The notes beneath the pieces are model-generated. The model made no database searches and was not told where the DNA came from. It was given only the letters and a program-made list of their open reading frames with translations. A program made the translations under genes and the position numbers. Shown here piece after piece: positions 36,988-49,946 of a stretch of 64,000 bases of DNA; the stretch's first letter is position 1; each line of letters begins with the position of its first letter. The stretch spans positions 62,001 to 126,000 of the forward strand of contig VIRR01000524.1 in the NCBI GenBank assembly GCA_008638375.1. The letters are read 5' to 3'. This DNA comes from Nyssa sinensis. Lineage: Eukaryota > Streptophyta > Magnoliopsida > Cornales > Nyssaceae.

Positions 36988-39227
36988 GTGAGTAACCTTG
37001 CATTTAAAGTGGAGATTTAATTCCACGGATTTGAATGATGTTTTTAATATCAAATTCAGTCTTTATACGATTCCTGTCTAAAATATTCTGTTATGACATG
37101 CTTATTAAATGTTTTTATATACAGTTCCCTTCTTCGAAATATTTAGCATGCCTGAGTAAAATGCCAATTTCCTTAAATATTCTGAATTTGATTATTCCAA
37201 GTATTTGAAGATCCTATCATGAAATCATGAACGTCATGTTTTAAATACTCATGTAAAGTATCTATTTGAAGAAGCCATGTGATAAATGTCTTACAAGATA
37301 ACAATGTAAAAATTACATAGTCAGGATTTTGGGTTTCTTCGGAACTCAATTGCCCTGTCATGTGAACTGTCGCATAGTCAAGATTTTGGGTTTCTTCGGA
37401 ACTCAATTAACCTGACATGTGAAATGCCCGGTAGCAGGATCTAATCCCCCTAGCAAATGAGATCGTAGCATTGCAGTAAAACGAGAGTCTGGTTCGAAAT
37501 AGATTCCACCTAATTAAAGAGAAAAGATGACAAATGTTTTTGGAAATGGAAGCAGGTTTTACCCCTATTTTCCTATGCATGTTTATATGTTTTGAAGTAA
37601 TGCTTTTGAAAATGGAAGCAGGTTTTTACCCCTATTTTTATTATGCATGTTTATATGTTTTTGAAATGCATATACTCTATGTGAAGAAATGTATATTTAG
37701 CTTGAATACTTTAAATGTTTCAAAGCTATCTTTATGAAAAGTGCATGTACTCTATGTTCAAAGTATACGAGCAATTGGTAGTGAGTAGTTTATAAACTCT
37801 CATGTGCGAAACCACTGCTAATTGAAAACCCATGACAGATGTAGGAATTACTCATTGGGCTTCTCGAAGCTCACCCCATTCCCTAACATTTTTCAGGTAC
37901 CAACGATGAATGGGAGCCTTGCTCCATCTTGGGATGCTGATTAGTAGATCTGTTATGATCACGGACTTTTGGAAGTATTAGAACATGTAGTTGGATAGAC
38001 TTTGATGTAATAGATTTTGGATAATATGTATTAAGCTTGAGAGGCAATTGAATATGTAATATGTATAAAACCTTAGAATTTTATTTATGCTCTGAATGTA
38101 TTATTATGTGTACCACTATGAAGAGTGACAGTACCAGACGGATGTGCGAAAGTTTTAAATAAGAAAAGGAAAGAAAAAGTTTTTCACGCTTCTACAAACT
38201 AAGGCCGCACCGCCATCAGATACTGTTGCTTATGTTTCGCCTCGCCCAATGGCTCTCGGGCTTGAAGGCGGCGATCGTGATTCGAGATCCGCACAGGGTG
38301 GGTTTCAGGTCGTGACATAATATCACAATGATATATGAAAGATAAAACATCACAATAGCCAATCACTAAGCATGTGAATCCATAAAATGACCCGTAAGTC
38401 TCAAAGGCACATCCCATCGTAGAATAACAAATCAATAATAGGGATCATCCTGTACAATAAATAGCTGCCTCAATAACAGAATAACAATCTAAATCCAAAG
38501 ATAGGGAGGCAAGCATATCAACAATCAAACAATATGTCAATAGATAAACCACGGACCAACTCACGAGGCGTATCTGTAATCAAGAGTACATAGATAAACC
38601 ACAGACCAACTCACACAGCATATCTAGAATCAAGAGTACATCATCAACGTAGGCTTGCAAGCGTATCAATGATTCATGAGTGCATCATCAGAATATCAAT
38701 AAACGATATGAGATACCAACAGAATAGATGTTGACACATATAGAGCCTAGCATACCCTCAAAAGCACTCATCCATGCCCACTCCCCCTTCAGACCACTGG
38801 ATTGCACTAGAGCTCTGTACATATATCATGTCCTCGAAGGACTAGGTGTTGGGCTCACTCCCAAACACCGACCCGTAGGTTCTCAAGCATCTGTGAATTA
38901 GATAGACGTTGTAACAAATCACAACTTCAGGCACTCAAATGATATCATCACCATCATAATTCCACAAGTGATGTACATATTTGTGGAATAGCAAGTTCTC
39001 AATAATGAGAGGCATAATAATTTTTCAATATCCAAGAAAGCATAGAAATGACAAATAAACAAATAAGAATATTGGTAATCAAGATCTCAACGAATCAACA
39101 ATATAGAACAAGTATCAAATTATAAAGATCATCAATGTCAGGTATGTACAGATTACAAATTGGCAGCATCAAGAAATAGTTGTGACATGGATAGGAATAC
39201 CACATGTTAGAGTTCGGGTTTACTTAC

Positions 39228-39311
39228 ATTGAGTTCTTAGCATTGCATTCCCATGCAGTACCATAATAGCTATCCCATAACTCTCTTTCCATTTTCATCA
39301 TTTAAGTGATC
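39228..39311 (-). other. Predicted LTR micro-exon in E2
   Basis: Donor GTAAGTAA at 39227-39220; acceptor ATTGTAG just above 39311; exon about 84 nt, the longest of the set. Confidence 0.4.
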
Positions 39312-39760
39312 CTACAATCACGAATTAAAAATACATAGCATATTGAATCAGTATTCATTTTATTTTTATACTTCTGGTAATTTCATCAAGTCTTAGGGAC
39401 ATATTCATCATTTTTCAGTTTGTTACCAGGTCTTATTTTCCTCAAAGGAATGTTACCGTCAGGTCTGGAATATTGAATATAGTTAATTTAGGCTTTTTCA
39501 GATCTTCTTTTGCATTTATATGACTTACATTAAGCCTAGGGGCATTTTCATAATTCTACGCATTTACGTGTTATATTTTTTGAAGTCATATTTCGTAAAA
39601 CGAACCCCCACCATTGGGTCCAAAAAGTCCAAAATAATTGAAATGCACTCTTCTTTTATTTTATTTAGGGTAATGGGCAATATATAATAATTTAATTAAT
39701 TTAATTATTTCTTTATATATATTATATATTATATATGTATTCTGTTAGTATTTTGTTACA

Positions 39761-39829
39761 TGTGCCATGGTGGCATACTAGTCAACTTACTTGGGTTTAA
39801 GCTTACACATGCACGCCAGCTAGGGTTCG
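39761..39829 (+). other. tRNA-like module of E2, split by E5 in its B box
   Basis: The module continues at 43343. Before E5 inserted, the B-box-like sequence was GGGTTCGCATC. E5's TSD is GTTCG, the core of that box. Confidence 0.35.
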
Positions 39830-41079
39830 TGTCACAACCTAAAACTCACCCTCTACGGATCTCGAATCGTGAACCCGACCCGACATTGTTGCTGAATTGA
39901 ATCTCTCAACTTGAAACTTGCTACACAATCAGTGCTATTAACATGCAACAACTATCATATCATAAAATAACAGCAGAAGACTTTAAATAAAAATTGCATG
40001 TCTATATATATATTTGTTCTCAAAATACAAACTTTTAAAAAGTCTAATATATTACATCTCTAAGACGTGGATGACATGGGAGGCTATAAAACTGTACTAT
40101 GTATTACATTTGCAACTTCAAAAAGTAATGTCCATCTCTATGCTAGCAGGCTCTATTGTCTGCTCTCAATGTCTGTTCTTGAAAATGTAAGTAGTATCTG
40201 TATGAGTTATAAAAATTCAGTAAGTAATTCTCCTTTACCCTGCCATGTGTACAGGTCAATATAGAAAGGCATAATCCAAAAAGAACTAGGATAATGCAAA
40301 CATGCTAGCCAGTCAAGAAATATAGAACTCATCAATGAATATCAAATGGTAGGAAGCTCAAATGATAAATCAATAAAAATCTGTCTGATAACGATAATCA
40401 TACTACGACAGTCATGAGCCGTCTCAAGCATAATCATATGCACTCAATAAAAAGCTGTGTAATCTCATGATTATTCATAAGGAAATATTATGATCATCTA
40501 TGAATTTCCAATAATAGATACTAATAACAACAAATGTGGATGCACTTTAACTCGGGGCCCGGCATACCCCCAAGCTCATTTTGTTCCCTTTTTCCTCGAT
40601 CTCTCAACTTAGCTTTTAACCCGTCGGTTTAGTACTCGACCTCGCAAATCCCACTTTAAATGCCATTTTAATTGCCACTTTAGATTCCCTTTTTTCGACT
40701 CGTAGATCTAGTAAGTATTAGATGGAGTTTGTGAGTGAGCACAAGTCCGGGACTTTATAATATATCGAGATCATGCAAAATTCCATGAAAAGTAAATGCA
40801 ATATCACTTTTCTCTGCAGCAAAAATGAAACTGTTGCCTTTCTAGGCCAATATAAACTGGGCTGTTGAGATCATAAGTCTTGACCCTCGAGGCTTATGTG
40901 CAGAGTGTACGAAAATCATGATCAAGATATATAACAGTCAATAAACACTTTCCACAAGATAGAACAATATCAAATGTGGATTCAATAAACTTTTGGCATG
41001 TATGGAATACAATAGATAGTACATGAAAAACTATTGACATGGCTGGAAGTATCACATGCCGAGATCAGATATTACTTAC

Positions 41080-41142
41080 CTCTTAAACCATTTCCTTTCT
41101 TTCTCAATAAATCAAGTCACCCTTCCTTTCTCTTTGAAGTCC
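41080..41142 (-). other. Predicted LTR micro-exon in E5
   Basis: Donor GTAAGTAA at 41079-41072; acceptor GAAGTAG just above 41142; exon 63 nt. Confidence 0.45.
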
Positions 41143-41711
41143 CTACTTCATCAATAGACAATACATCTCAGTTTACCTTTTCATAATCTATGCTATTCAT
41201 CATAATTTATGTTTCTTTACTATTGGTATCTCTTTTACTAAAATAGACTCTACTATTGAATCCGGAACGTCAAACAAAGTAGGTTTAGGCTTTCATGTAC
41301 TTCAATTCGGACATCTGTACTAAAAAGGATAAAACAGTCATTTTGTACTTTTACGTGTTCTTTCTTCTCGAGACCTATTTTCATAAATCAGACTCCATCC
41401 TTGAGTACATACTGCTCGAAATAATAAAAATTTACTATTCATTTATTTTAATTGGAGTCTGTTTGGCTCACGTTTGACTTAGGGGCATTTTGGTCATTTG
41501 GTACTTCTACGGGTACTTTATTTTTTGGGAATTCATCTCATAAAATGGATCCTTCCATTGACTTTAGAATTTCCATTACATAAATAAAACACTATTTATT
41601 TATTTATTTTGGACTATGGATTAATTACCTTTACTTATTCTAATTTAATTGATTTATTTAATTTATTAATTAATTACATAATATATTTATATTTCGGCAA
41701 AATAGGATCAC

Positions 41712-41800
41712 ATGTGCCTTAGTGGCACAGTGGTCCATGTACCCATGTTAAGGCCCTCCTTTGCTTTGATCCTTGGTTCGAATCGTGGGGACAGTAGCCC
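41712..41800 (+). other. tRNA-like A/B-box module in E5
   Basis: The best preserved of the set: TGGCACAGTGG at 41723-41733 and GGTTCGAATCG at 41775-41785, followed by a G-rich/C-rich pair (GTGGGGACAGTAGCCCCC). Antisense to the LTR. Confidence 0.5.
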
Positions 41801-44800
41801 CCGCAAATGTTTTTTCTTTAACTCCTTAAGCCAAACAGCTTCTTAAGGTAAAATAGGGATAAGATAACCCCACCCCCTGTCAGCCTATCTAACTAATTCC
41901 ATAACTCTGTAAACAAACAATCGATATACGCATATATAATCAAAATAGTATCACTTAAAACAACGTAGTATTACGCCAAGTTAGACCCCAACGACAACGT
42001 TTAACCCTCATTGTACACTGTCTTCTCCGGCGATACTCCGGTGCCTTCTCCGGCACCAACCACTTTCTTTCAGTCAGTTTTCTGGCCCAAACTCAATGTG
42101 GCCCTCCTCTAAATTTCATGAGGATCACATTTCCAACCTCAGTTTTCAACTTGGATCTCCCCAACTCTACGAATAAAGAAGAATCAGTAGCTCCAGTGGA
42201 AAAACTGAAATTCCGGCGAGCCCTTTTTGCGATGATTCTCTTACTGTTTTGATGCCAATCCTTTTCTAACCGTTTTCTGCACTTTATACTAACAATTTCC
42301 TACCATTTTAAATCAAGTTTTATGCACAAATATTATAAACCCGAATCTATCATAGAAACCTACAACTGCCCATATCTCCCTCATCTTTTGACCATTTTAC
42401 TTGATTCAACTTGCTAATTGAACTATTTTTCGTGCTTGTTAAGATCCTACCTTCAAAACTAAACGAATATGCTTGAATCAGAAAAATAGAAATGGAACTC
42501 TCACTTACCCGTATGAGCTTTTGGCTCGCAGTTTGTATCTCCCTCTTCTATTCTCCTCCTTGTTTCTTTTTCTGAATCCTTCTGAATGGATATATTGTTC
42601 TCAGCTTCTCCTCTTTCCTTCTTTCTTTTCTGATTTCTTCAAACAGCCCTCACCTATTTATAGAGAAACTCTCAACCACTTGCAGCCTACCTTTTCTCTT
42701 TTTTCCTCCCATTTATGCAGCCATCCTTGACTCCTTTATCACTTAAACTTCCTTTGGTTGAAACCTATTAAACCTTTAATTTTCTTACTTTAAGATATTT
42801 ACATATACAATATATAATATACAATATACAATATACACACACTCACACACCATCTCTCACACAGACATTGTCGATAGTGTGTGTGAGTCACTTGGCCACT
42901 TCCATGCTTGCAAGTGGCACACACACACTCATATGTTTTTGCTTGTGTATATATATATATATATACACACATTACAAGACATGTATTATACTTATATATA
43001 TATCGTACATATATTAATATATATATATACATATATATATTATCTTGTATATATATATATATGTATACCCTCGTATGTATGAAAATATACCATACACGTA
43101 TATCGAGGCATGTGCGGTTATACATGCACGACTCTCCGTACTATTGGGTCCCTCGTATAAGTGATCTTAGGGTACTCGGGTGTGATTGTAACTTCACTTG
43201 TGTATTTAAAATCATCATATGCTTACAAACTATACATCGTTCATTTAAAATTCATGTTCGATTTTACAATTCGGTTTTACACTACTCGACCCGGCCTATC
43301 TCGGTTTAAGTGCCATATTCTGGGTTAGGGTATTACAGTTCGCATCTCTAGAATAGCTGTTCCACCCTTTTTTTCTAATTTTCCTTAAGCCAAACAACAA
43401 ATAAATGTCTTAACCACATATAGGATACCATATCCTCGCGTAAGATATCAATTTAATTTCTTAACTTTATAGCCAAACACCTTATTTCAATTTAAATCAA
43501 ATCCCCAAAACTGTGCCATTTTGATTTAAAAACCAAACCCGTTTTATTTCGGTTGGGGCCCAACCCGACTCCGATGCATAACCCTACACTGTTCATTTTC
43601 TCTAATGACACTTCCGGTGTCTTCTTCGATACCAGCCAACCATCTCTAGTGAGATTTTGATGAAAACTCAACGGGATTCAATCCGGTTTTTCCTAAGGAT
43701 TCCTTTTATGGTTTCCAAATTTAGTTTTAATCTTCAATAGTGCTCGAAATAGAGCTTCTAAGTTGAGCTCCGGCGGATACCGATTCCCCGGCAACGCTAT
43801 TTTTTCCTATTTCGTGGTGTTTTACGCAGTGATTTTCGTTCATTTTTCTTTCTACACAATTCTGGGATTTAGGGAAACACTTCCTAGATCCCAAAATCAG
43901 TTAAATCCCTCAAAAACTCACCACCTGAAAGATCCATCATATTTGTAACTCACATTTTCTCTATTTCTCCACCAAAACACTCCCTATTTTTTCCTAAATT
44001 CACCATTTTTCCCATACTTTTTGACCCTATGATCATTTAGAAGTTTTACTTAAGTTTTTTACAGACCCAGTTTATAACAGTTCAAATTATAAATTTTAAA
44101 TTGAAAGTCTTACTTGCCCTGGCTTTCTCTTTCTTCCCTCTTCTTCTTCTTCTTCTTCTTTTTTTTCTTCTTCTTCTCTTTATCTCCTTTTCTACTGCAG
44201 CCTTGCTTCTTTCTCTAACCTTCTCCCTCCTTCCAACATCTTTCTTTCTCTCTCTCTTTCTCTCTCTACTTTATTTCTTATCTATTTCTCTCTGTGCAAC
44301 CAACTTTTCTGTCGGTTCTATCACGTATATCTATAGCACCCAGACACACTACTGTACACTTACATGCTGACTCATATACATGCATAGATAAATAGCTCAC
44401 ATATGTTGATCACATATTTATCCATGTTTACACATATATGACTCAGTTGTATATATATATATATGTATATACAACACACACGTCTCTGCATATATATATA
44501 TACATATTCATCTCAGAGGGTCCAATGATATGCTGCCATCTCACTTTTGAGTGTACAAACATTAGGGCTTATTTACGCATATATGTATATTTGGTGAAAT
44601 ATGTAGCACCCATGTGTTTCAACCACGTTAGCTTATTTTTAAACATAAGTCATTCCTACTTTTTGGGTCTTGGGATCAAATCTCTTGGCCAACACTTTTG
44701 GTTTTGCTATTTTATGGCTTTTATATTTCTTGATCTAATTTTCATTATTTCCATTTTATCCCTTAAAGTCTCTAATATTTAAATTAGTGATTCAATTCCC

Positions 44801-44828
44801 GATAATCGGGTCGGGTTGTTATAGCTTA

Positions 44829-45240
44829 AGTCTTCTTACACCTCTAATGGTTGACACTCTATCACATGACTAGGGTTTGGGAGGTACTTTCTTAGCATAG
44901 AGATATGAAAAACATTAGGTATGCTAGCTAATTCTAATGGAAGAGCAAGGCAAGTATGCCACTGGGCTAACTTTTTCCAAGATTTCAAAAGGTCCTATAA
45001 ATTGAGGGCTCGACTTCCCTTTCTTTCTAAACTGTAGTACTCCTTTAGAGGGAGACACCTTTAGGAACACACGATCTCCAACATGAAATTCTAAATCTCT
45101 TTTCTGAACATCAGCATAGCTTTTTTGGTGACTCTTAGCAGTCTATAGTCTCTGTTGTATCTATTTAACCTTATCAGTGGTTAATTACACAATCTCAGGG
45201 CCTAACAATTTTCTTTACCCTACCTTTGTCCAACAAACTA
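44829..45240 (-). pseudogene. H integrase C-terminal region up to the chromodomain break
   Basis: Broken frames translate to the region after the integrase core: a MPPYETLYGKK-like motif near 45240-45275, then a KSSPQFIGPFEILEKV-like GPY/F-type segment, then the start of the chromodomain before E2. Several stops and frameshifts. Confidence 0.65.
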
Positions 45241-45270
45241 GAGATCTACACTTTCTTTCCATATAATGTT

Positions 45271-45851
45271 TCATAAGGAGGCATTCCAATGCTTGACTGG
45301 AAATTGTTGTTGTAAGAGAATTCGACTAAAGGTAAATGGTCGTCCCATGTTGCCTTTGAAGTCTAAAACACAAGCTTGAAGCATATCTTCGAAAATATGA
45401 ATTACTTTTTCAGATTGACTGTTTGTTTCAGGATGAAATGATGTACTAAATTTTAGTTCTATCCCCATCACCTTCTATAAACTTTGCCAAAATTTAGACA
45501 CAAATATGGAATCTCTATAAAAAATAATAGAAAGTAGAGTACCATGACACCTAATAATCTCTTTGATAAATAACATATCAAGCTTATCCAATGGTTAAGA
45601 GATCTTGACGACAAGAAAATGTGCGGACTTTGTTAATGTATCAACAATAACCCAAATAGGATCATTACCTCTTGAGGATTTTGTCAATCTTATAATGAAA
45701 CCCATCGTGATATGCTCCCACTTCCATTCAAGATTAGGGAGAGGCTGAAGCAATCCTGCTGGCCTTTGATGCTCAGTCTTCACTTGTTGACAATTTAAGC
45801 AATGAGCGACAAATTCAGCAATATTTTTTTTCATACCTGGCCACCAATAAA
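45271..45851 (-). pseudogene. H integrase zinc finger and catalytic core, broken
   Basis: The stretch 45595-45834 shows HCLNCQQVKTEHQRPAGLLQ, the cysteine half of the HHCC finger followed by the core entry. The first catalytic aspartate, normally in a TMDF-type motif, reads TMGF here. The second aspartate region reads FYRDSIF instead of the usual SDRD. The glutamate region SQSEKVI (in 45271-45471) is kept. The integrase would insert the cDNA into host DNA; with two of three catalytic positions changed it cannot. E6 lies just upstream, inside the zinc finger. Confidence 0.8.
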
Positions 45852-47029
45852 GTACTTGTCATGACCCAAAACCCACCCTATGCGGATCTCATGTCGCGGG
45901 GCCGACCCAATGGCCGTCCCTACTTTTTGTTTTTCTTTGTGTATCAATGACAACAATATATAATGTAACTTAACAGTAAATTAGCGGAAGCCTTAATACA
46001 AAATATTGTTTAACAACTAAAAACTGTAAACCGACATAAACATAACATATAACCACTCTTAGGTGGTGAGTACATGGGAGAGACTACAGTCTTTCTATCA
46101 TGCTCCTCAATCGTCTCCCTACACTCTTGAACTTCTACTGTGGTTCCGTAGCATACTCACCTTAAAAATAGTAAGTTGGGGTGAGCTAACAAAGCTCAGT
46201 AAGTAAAAGCCTATCTCTAATACGGGTTATGGTTAACATAGAAACATATATACTCATAGGGTGAACATAATAGCCAATCATGGAAATGGTTACAATTAAT
46301 GGTAAAAATTCCATAATGGCCAATAAATAGTAAGGCACAATAAACAAATATGAGTAATGGTATAGCATGAATATTGGAAAAGGTTAATAATCACAGTCGA
46401 CATAAATATACTGCCACAATAAACCAGTCACAGTCAAGTCCAATAAATAAGGGAAACTATCAACATAAAACTATTTATAGGGAAATGGAAGCATCCTATG
46501 AATCCAATAAACGTCAACATAACAGTCAAATATGAGTGATGCATTTACTATGTTCAGGGTTTGGCAAACCCTCGCTCTTTTGAGGGCCCGACATACCCCC
46601 CCTTAACATGAATGCATATAAAATGCCCTTATAACTCACTGCTGTAAAATGCCATCATTGCCCTTGTGTCTGTTCACAGACTCGACCCGTAGGTCCCATT
46701 AATCGACCCATAAGTCCTATCAATCAGATAGCATCGAATGGATATTATGACTGAGCACAAAATCTGGCATTTATCATAAATCAAGATTCTATTGTAATTC
46801 CATAAGAAGTGCCTAAAGTATGGAATATCATGCAGTAATCATAAAACAATAGGCCTTTCAAGGCACAGTACAACAAAGCAATCAGATAACAGTCAATAAG
46901 TATCCACCAGATAGGACAATATCGATGGTGGGACAATAGCAATGGGTACGTACATGCGTACAAAATTTTGGCAGTAATAGAAACAATGTGGCTTGGAAAA
47001 CTATGTATAAGAGATAGGAGTTTACTTAC

Positions 47030-47081
47030 CTTATCAGTGCATCTTAGTATTCCGTTACGTTTTCCTTTCCCTTTGAGTTCC
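47030..47081 (-). other. Predicted LTR micro-exon in E6
   Basis: Donor AAG|GTAAGTAA at 47029-47022; acceptor AATGATAG just above 47081; exon 52 nt. It resembles E7's micro-exon (GGAACTCAAAG start). Confidence 0.5.
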
Positions 47082-47628
47082 CTATCATTCAGTAAACATG
47101 TTTCAGTTCTAATGTTATTCATCAAATTTCATACTTCGTCACCATAAGTATTTTTTTTTTCTAATTTAGACTCTACCATTGAGTCCAGAATGTCGAATAA
47201 AGTCAGTTTAGGCTTCCATGGTTTCCAATTTGGACTTCTGTACTAAAAAGGGCAAAATGGTTATTTTGCACTTTTACATGTCTGTATTTTTTGGGATCTA
47301 TTTTCAAAAATTGTACTTTACCGTTGAGTCCAGAATTTTTGAAATAATAAAGATTCACTATTTACCTAACTCAATCGAAATCCGTTTGGCTCACATTTGA
47401 CTTAGGGGTATTTTGGCGTGTCTACGGGTATTTAATTTTTTTTTCGGGACTCCGTTTCGTGGAACGGACCTCACCATTGGATCCAGAAGGTCCAAAATAA
47501 TAAATTTACACTATTTATTTGACTAATTTGCATATTATAATTTAATTTGGTAATTAACTAATTTATTAAATTAATTAAATGTAACTAATATATATATATA
47601 TATATATTATTTGGGCTCAAACAGATCA

Positions 47629-47712
47629 CATGTGCCTTAATGGCACAGTGGTCCGTGCTTCCAAAAGTTATCCCCAAGTCTTGGGTTCAAGTCGCAGGGG
47701 CAGCAGCCCCTT
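47629..47712 (+). other. tRNA-like A/B-box module in E6
   Basis: TGGCACAGTGG at 47641-47651 and GGTTCAAGTCG at 47684-47694, followed by CAGGGGCAGCAGCCCCT. It sits beside (TA)n and is antisense to the LTR. Confidence 0.5.
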
Positions 47713-48588
47713 GCACATTTTTTTTTCTTTACACTTACAAGCTAAATGGTGGGATATCCATATCCCCAAACAAAACACTTAATTTAATTCCTTACTCTAA
47801 TATCCAAAGACACCCCCTTAAGCCCATTTAACTTAATTCAAAATGACACAATAGGATTTTAGGTTCTCTATGGGTGGGTCGGGTCTGACTCGAACCCGCA
47901 CTAGTCCCTGACCCGCAACCCATTCTGGTTTTCTTCTCTGTTTCTCTGGTTGTCTCCCCCAGCGACAGGTGACTCACCGATGGTCGCATTTTTTTACATT
48001 TCTCAGTGGGGCTTGATTCCACTTTCAAGGGGGATCTTATAGCTACAGTTTAACAGGAATTTGGTGGGACTTTGGGCTGCCAAAACTACCATAGTAGTGA
48101 CTTCTCCAGCGTGAGGCAGTTTTCTAGGCAAGAGAATTTTTCTCTCTTTCATGCGCAAAACCCCACGGTTTTGACTTAACAATAGTTTTAAATTCCGAAC
48201 TTCTCATTCATATAAATTAGATAAATCAAGAAACTGTAGTTTGAACAAACGGATATCGACTAATCTCTTCCTTTCTTCATTGATACTCCATAAACTATAA
48301 ATTAGAGACATAAGAAATGTTGGATGAGTATTCACTGACCTTGTAATTGCTTAGTTCGATTGATTAATCATAGATGAATATGATTTGATTAGATAATCAA
48401 TTGCTTTTCCTTTCGAGTCTCTTGGCTTCCATGAATCACACAGGCCATCACTGGAATTATTAGGATGCAGGTCATGTAAATCATCATCAGGCTTACAATT
48501 GACTAGAGAAGTGGAATAGGAGGAGGGAAGAGAGCTATGAAACTTCACCAGCCGATTCCCAGCATCCCTTCCTAACCCTAACTCAGCG

Positions 48589-48590
<2 letters not shown>

Positions 48591-48622
<32 letters not shown>
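48591..48622. repeat. (CT)n microsatellite in E6 leader
   Basis: Sixteen CT units; GA in the sense of the LTR. Confidence 0.95.
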
Positions 48623-48631
<9 letters not shown>

Positions 48632-49189
48632 TCTCATTTTTCTTCCCTTTTCCTCTTTTTTTTTTTTGTAACCTCCACTTCCCTTATTTATGTCCCTTAA
48701 TTCTTGTAAGTTACATATATATATATATATATGTAGTTAACATATATATATATATATATATATATCACACACTCATATTCACTCATAGCTATATATAAAT
48801 ATATATACACGTATATATATATGTAGTTGACTATATATAAATCTATATCCATGTTCCATATATATATATATGTATATATATAACATGATTTTCATTATTT
48901 ATTTATTTTATTTTTCCTTTTTTTATTTTTATTTTATCTATATTTTTATTTTTATTTCGATATTCGTTCCTGGATTGCTCGGGCATCGCCCGTCATCGTC
49001 CGTACATTCAAAACTATTGAGATTCCAAAACCGTCCATTTTCTTCGATGTCATAACGTAAAGCCTTAACGGTTTGGGTTTATTTTGGTATTACATACATG
49101 GGCTTGGTCTGCTTCGGTATTTTTATTTGACTCTTTTTGGGTTTTTTTGGAATTAGTCTTATTTTTTTGGGTCGGGGTGTTACAGTACC

Positions 49190-49946
49190 CGTAAATCATG
49201 ATACATCTTTGTGGTACTCGGATGAATTGAAAACTTAGAATTGTAAGCCTCTTCTAGAATGCCTTTTCTTTAATTCAGAAGAATCGGGAACACATAATCG
49301 GTCTATAAATTTTAAAACATCTCCATAAAGAGTAAGTTATGGTTTCTGACCTTTCCTTACTTCGTCACAAATTTTCTTCAATGATTCATCTTCTTGTTGA
49401 GCTATCTTTATTTCTTCCACTATAGTTGGCTAAACTGTAAAGCTTGCGAGCATACCTCCCGAATTGTATGGTATAACTTCTATCTCCATCTTGTCTAATT
49501 CTTTCAACAATCTTTTCTGTGTGGTGATCAGATAAGCGAGACTGCTTGATGATTTTCTACTTAATGCATCGGCTATAACATTAGATTTGCCTCGATGATA
49601 TTGAATGCTTAAATCATAGTCCTTCATAAGTTCCAACCACCTCTTCTGCCTCATATTCAGTTCTTTCTGTGTGAATAAGTATTTCAAACTCTTGTGATCA
49701 CTGAAGATTTCACATATTGCACCATAGAGATAATGTCGCCAAATCATTAAGGCAAAGATCACTGTTGCCAACTCCAAGTCATGCATAGGATAATTCCTTC
49801 CATATGTCTTTATTTGTCGTGAAGCATAAGCATTTACCTTATCATTTTGAATTAAAACACATCCAAGGCCTTTGTGGGAAGCATCGTTGTAGATCACAAA
49901 ACCACTCGTTCCTGATGGAATAGTTAAAATTAAAGCTGTCACCAAT
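49190..49946 (-). pseudogene. H RNase H domain and linker to integrase
   Basis: The 171-codon stretch 49430-49945 is a nearly complete gypsy RNase [41 protein letters not shown] and IADALSRK. The acidic catalytic residues of these motifs look intact. Below 49430 the linker (IVEEIKIAQQEDESLKK, RLCVPDSSELKK) continues after a stop. It is the best preserved domain of H. Confidence 0.85.

Larger units (their letters stand above)
31130..38317 (+). mobile_element. Solo LTR E3 (3.9 kb net) inserted in E2, carrying E4
   Basis: TSDs TAATA at 31125-31129 and 38318-38322. Starts TGTAACACCGTGACCC, ends GGTTTCAGGTCGTGACA. E4 splits it at 33223-36498. After E4: CAATGG modules near 36540 and 36690, micro-exon 36932-36987, stem-loop 37855-37871, acceptor TTTTTCAG ending 37896. 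The leader region 31545-33100 contains long GC-richer open frames on the minus strand, but none has a motif I recognise. Confidence 0.88.
39830..43337 (-). mobile_element. Solo LTR E5 (3.5 kb) inserted in E2
   Basis: TSDs GTTCG at 39825-39829 and 43338-43342. Plus-strand ends are TGTCACAACC and GGGTATTACA, so in sense it begins TGTAATACCCTAACCC. Leader donor GG|GTAAGTGAGAG near 42505; tRNA-like module 41712-41800; CAATGG-type modules near 41240-41410 and 41560; micro-exon 41080-41142. (TA)n near 42950-43070 explains several spurious open frames. No coding sequence. Confidence 0.9.
30601..44823 (-). mobile_element. Solo LTR E2 (3.5 kb net) in H chromodomain, carrying E3 and E5
   Basis: TSDs GCTTA are at 30596-30600 and 44824-44828. 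On the plus strand it begins TGTCGCGAACCC and ends GGTTGTTATA (TG to TA change at the LTR start). Its own pieces are 30601-31129, 38323-39829 and 43343-44823. It has the same plan as the others on the minus strand: leader with (CTT)n near 44140 and donor GCAA|GTAAGACT near 44110; a tRNA-like module split by E5; micro-exon 39228-39311; a 61-bp repeat near 38540-38640; stem-loop near 31035-31052. No coding sequence. Confidence 0.88.
45857..49184 (-). mobile_element. Solo LTR E6 (3.3 kb) inserted in H integrase
   Basis: TSDs GTACT (45852-45856) and GTACC (49185-49189). Plus-strand ends TGTCATGACC and GGGTGTTACA. Leader with a 32-bp (CT)n at 48591-48622 and donor ACAAG|GTCAGTGA near 48336; tRNA-like module 47629-47712; CAATGG-type modules near 47170, 47325 and 47475; micro-exon 47030-47081; stem-loop near 46180-46200. 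(TA)n near 48715-48890. No coding sequence. Confidence 0.9.

Noticed and set aside
41712..41800. A functional tRNA gene at the A/B-box module
   Set aside because: Only the two promoter-like boxes are visible; I could not build the acceptor and anticodon stems, and similar blocks recur in other LTRs.
42799..43309. Open frames of 67-133 codons on both strands
   Set aside because: They run through (TA)n and (CA)n tracts and encode Tyr/Ile/His-rich low-complexity peptides inside solo LTR E5.
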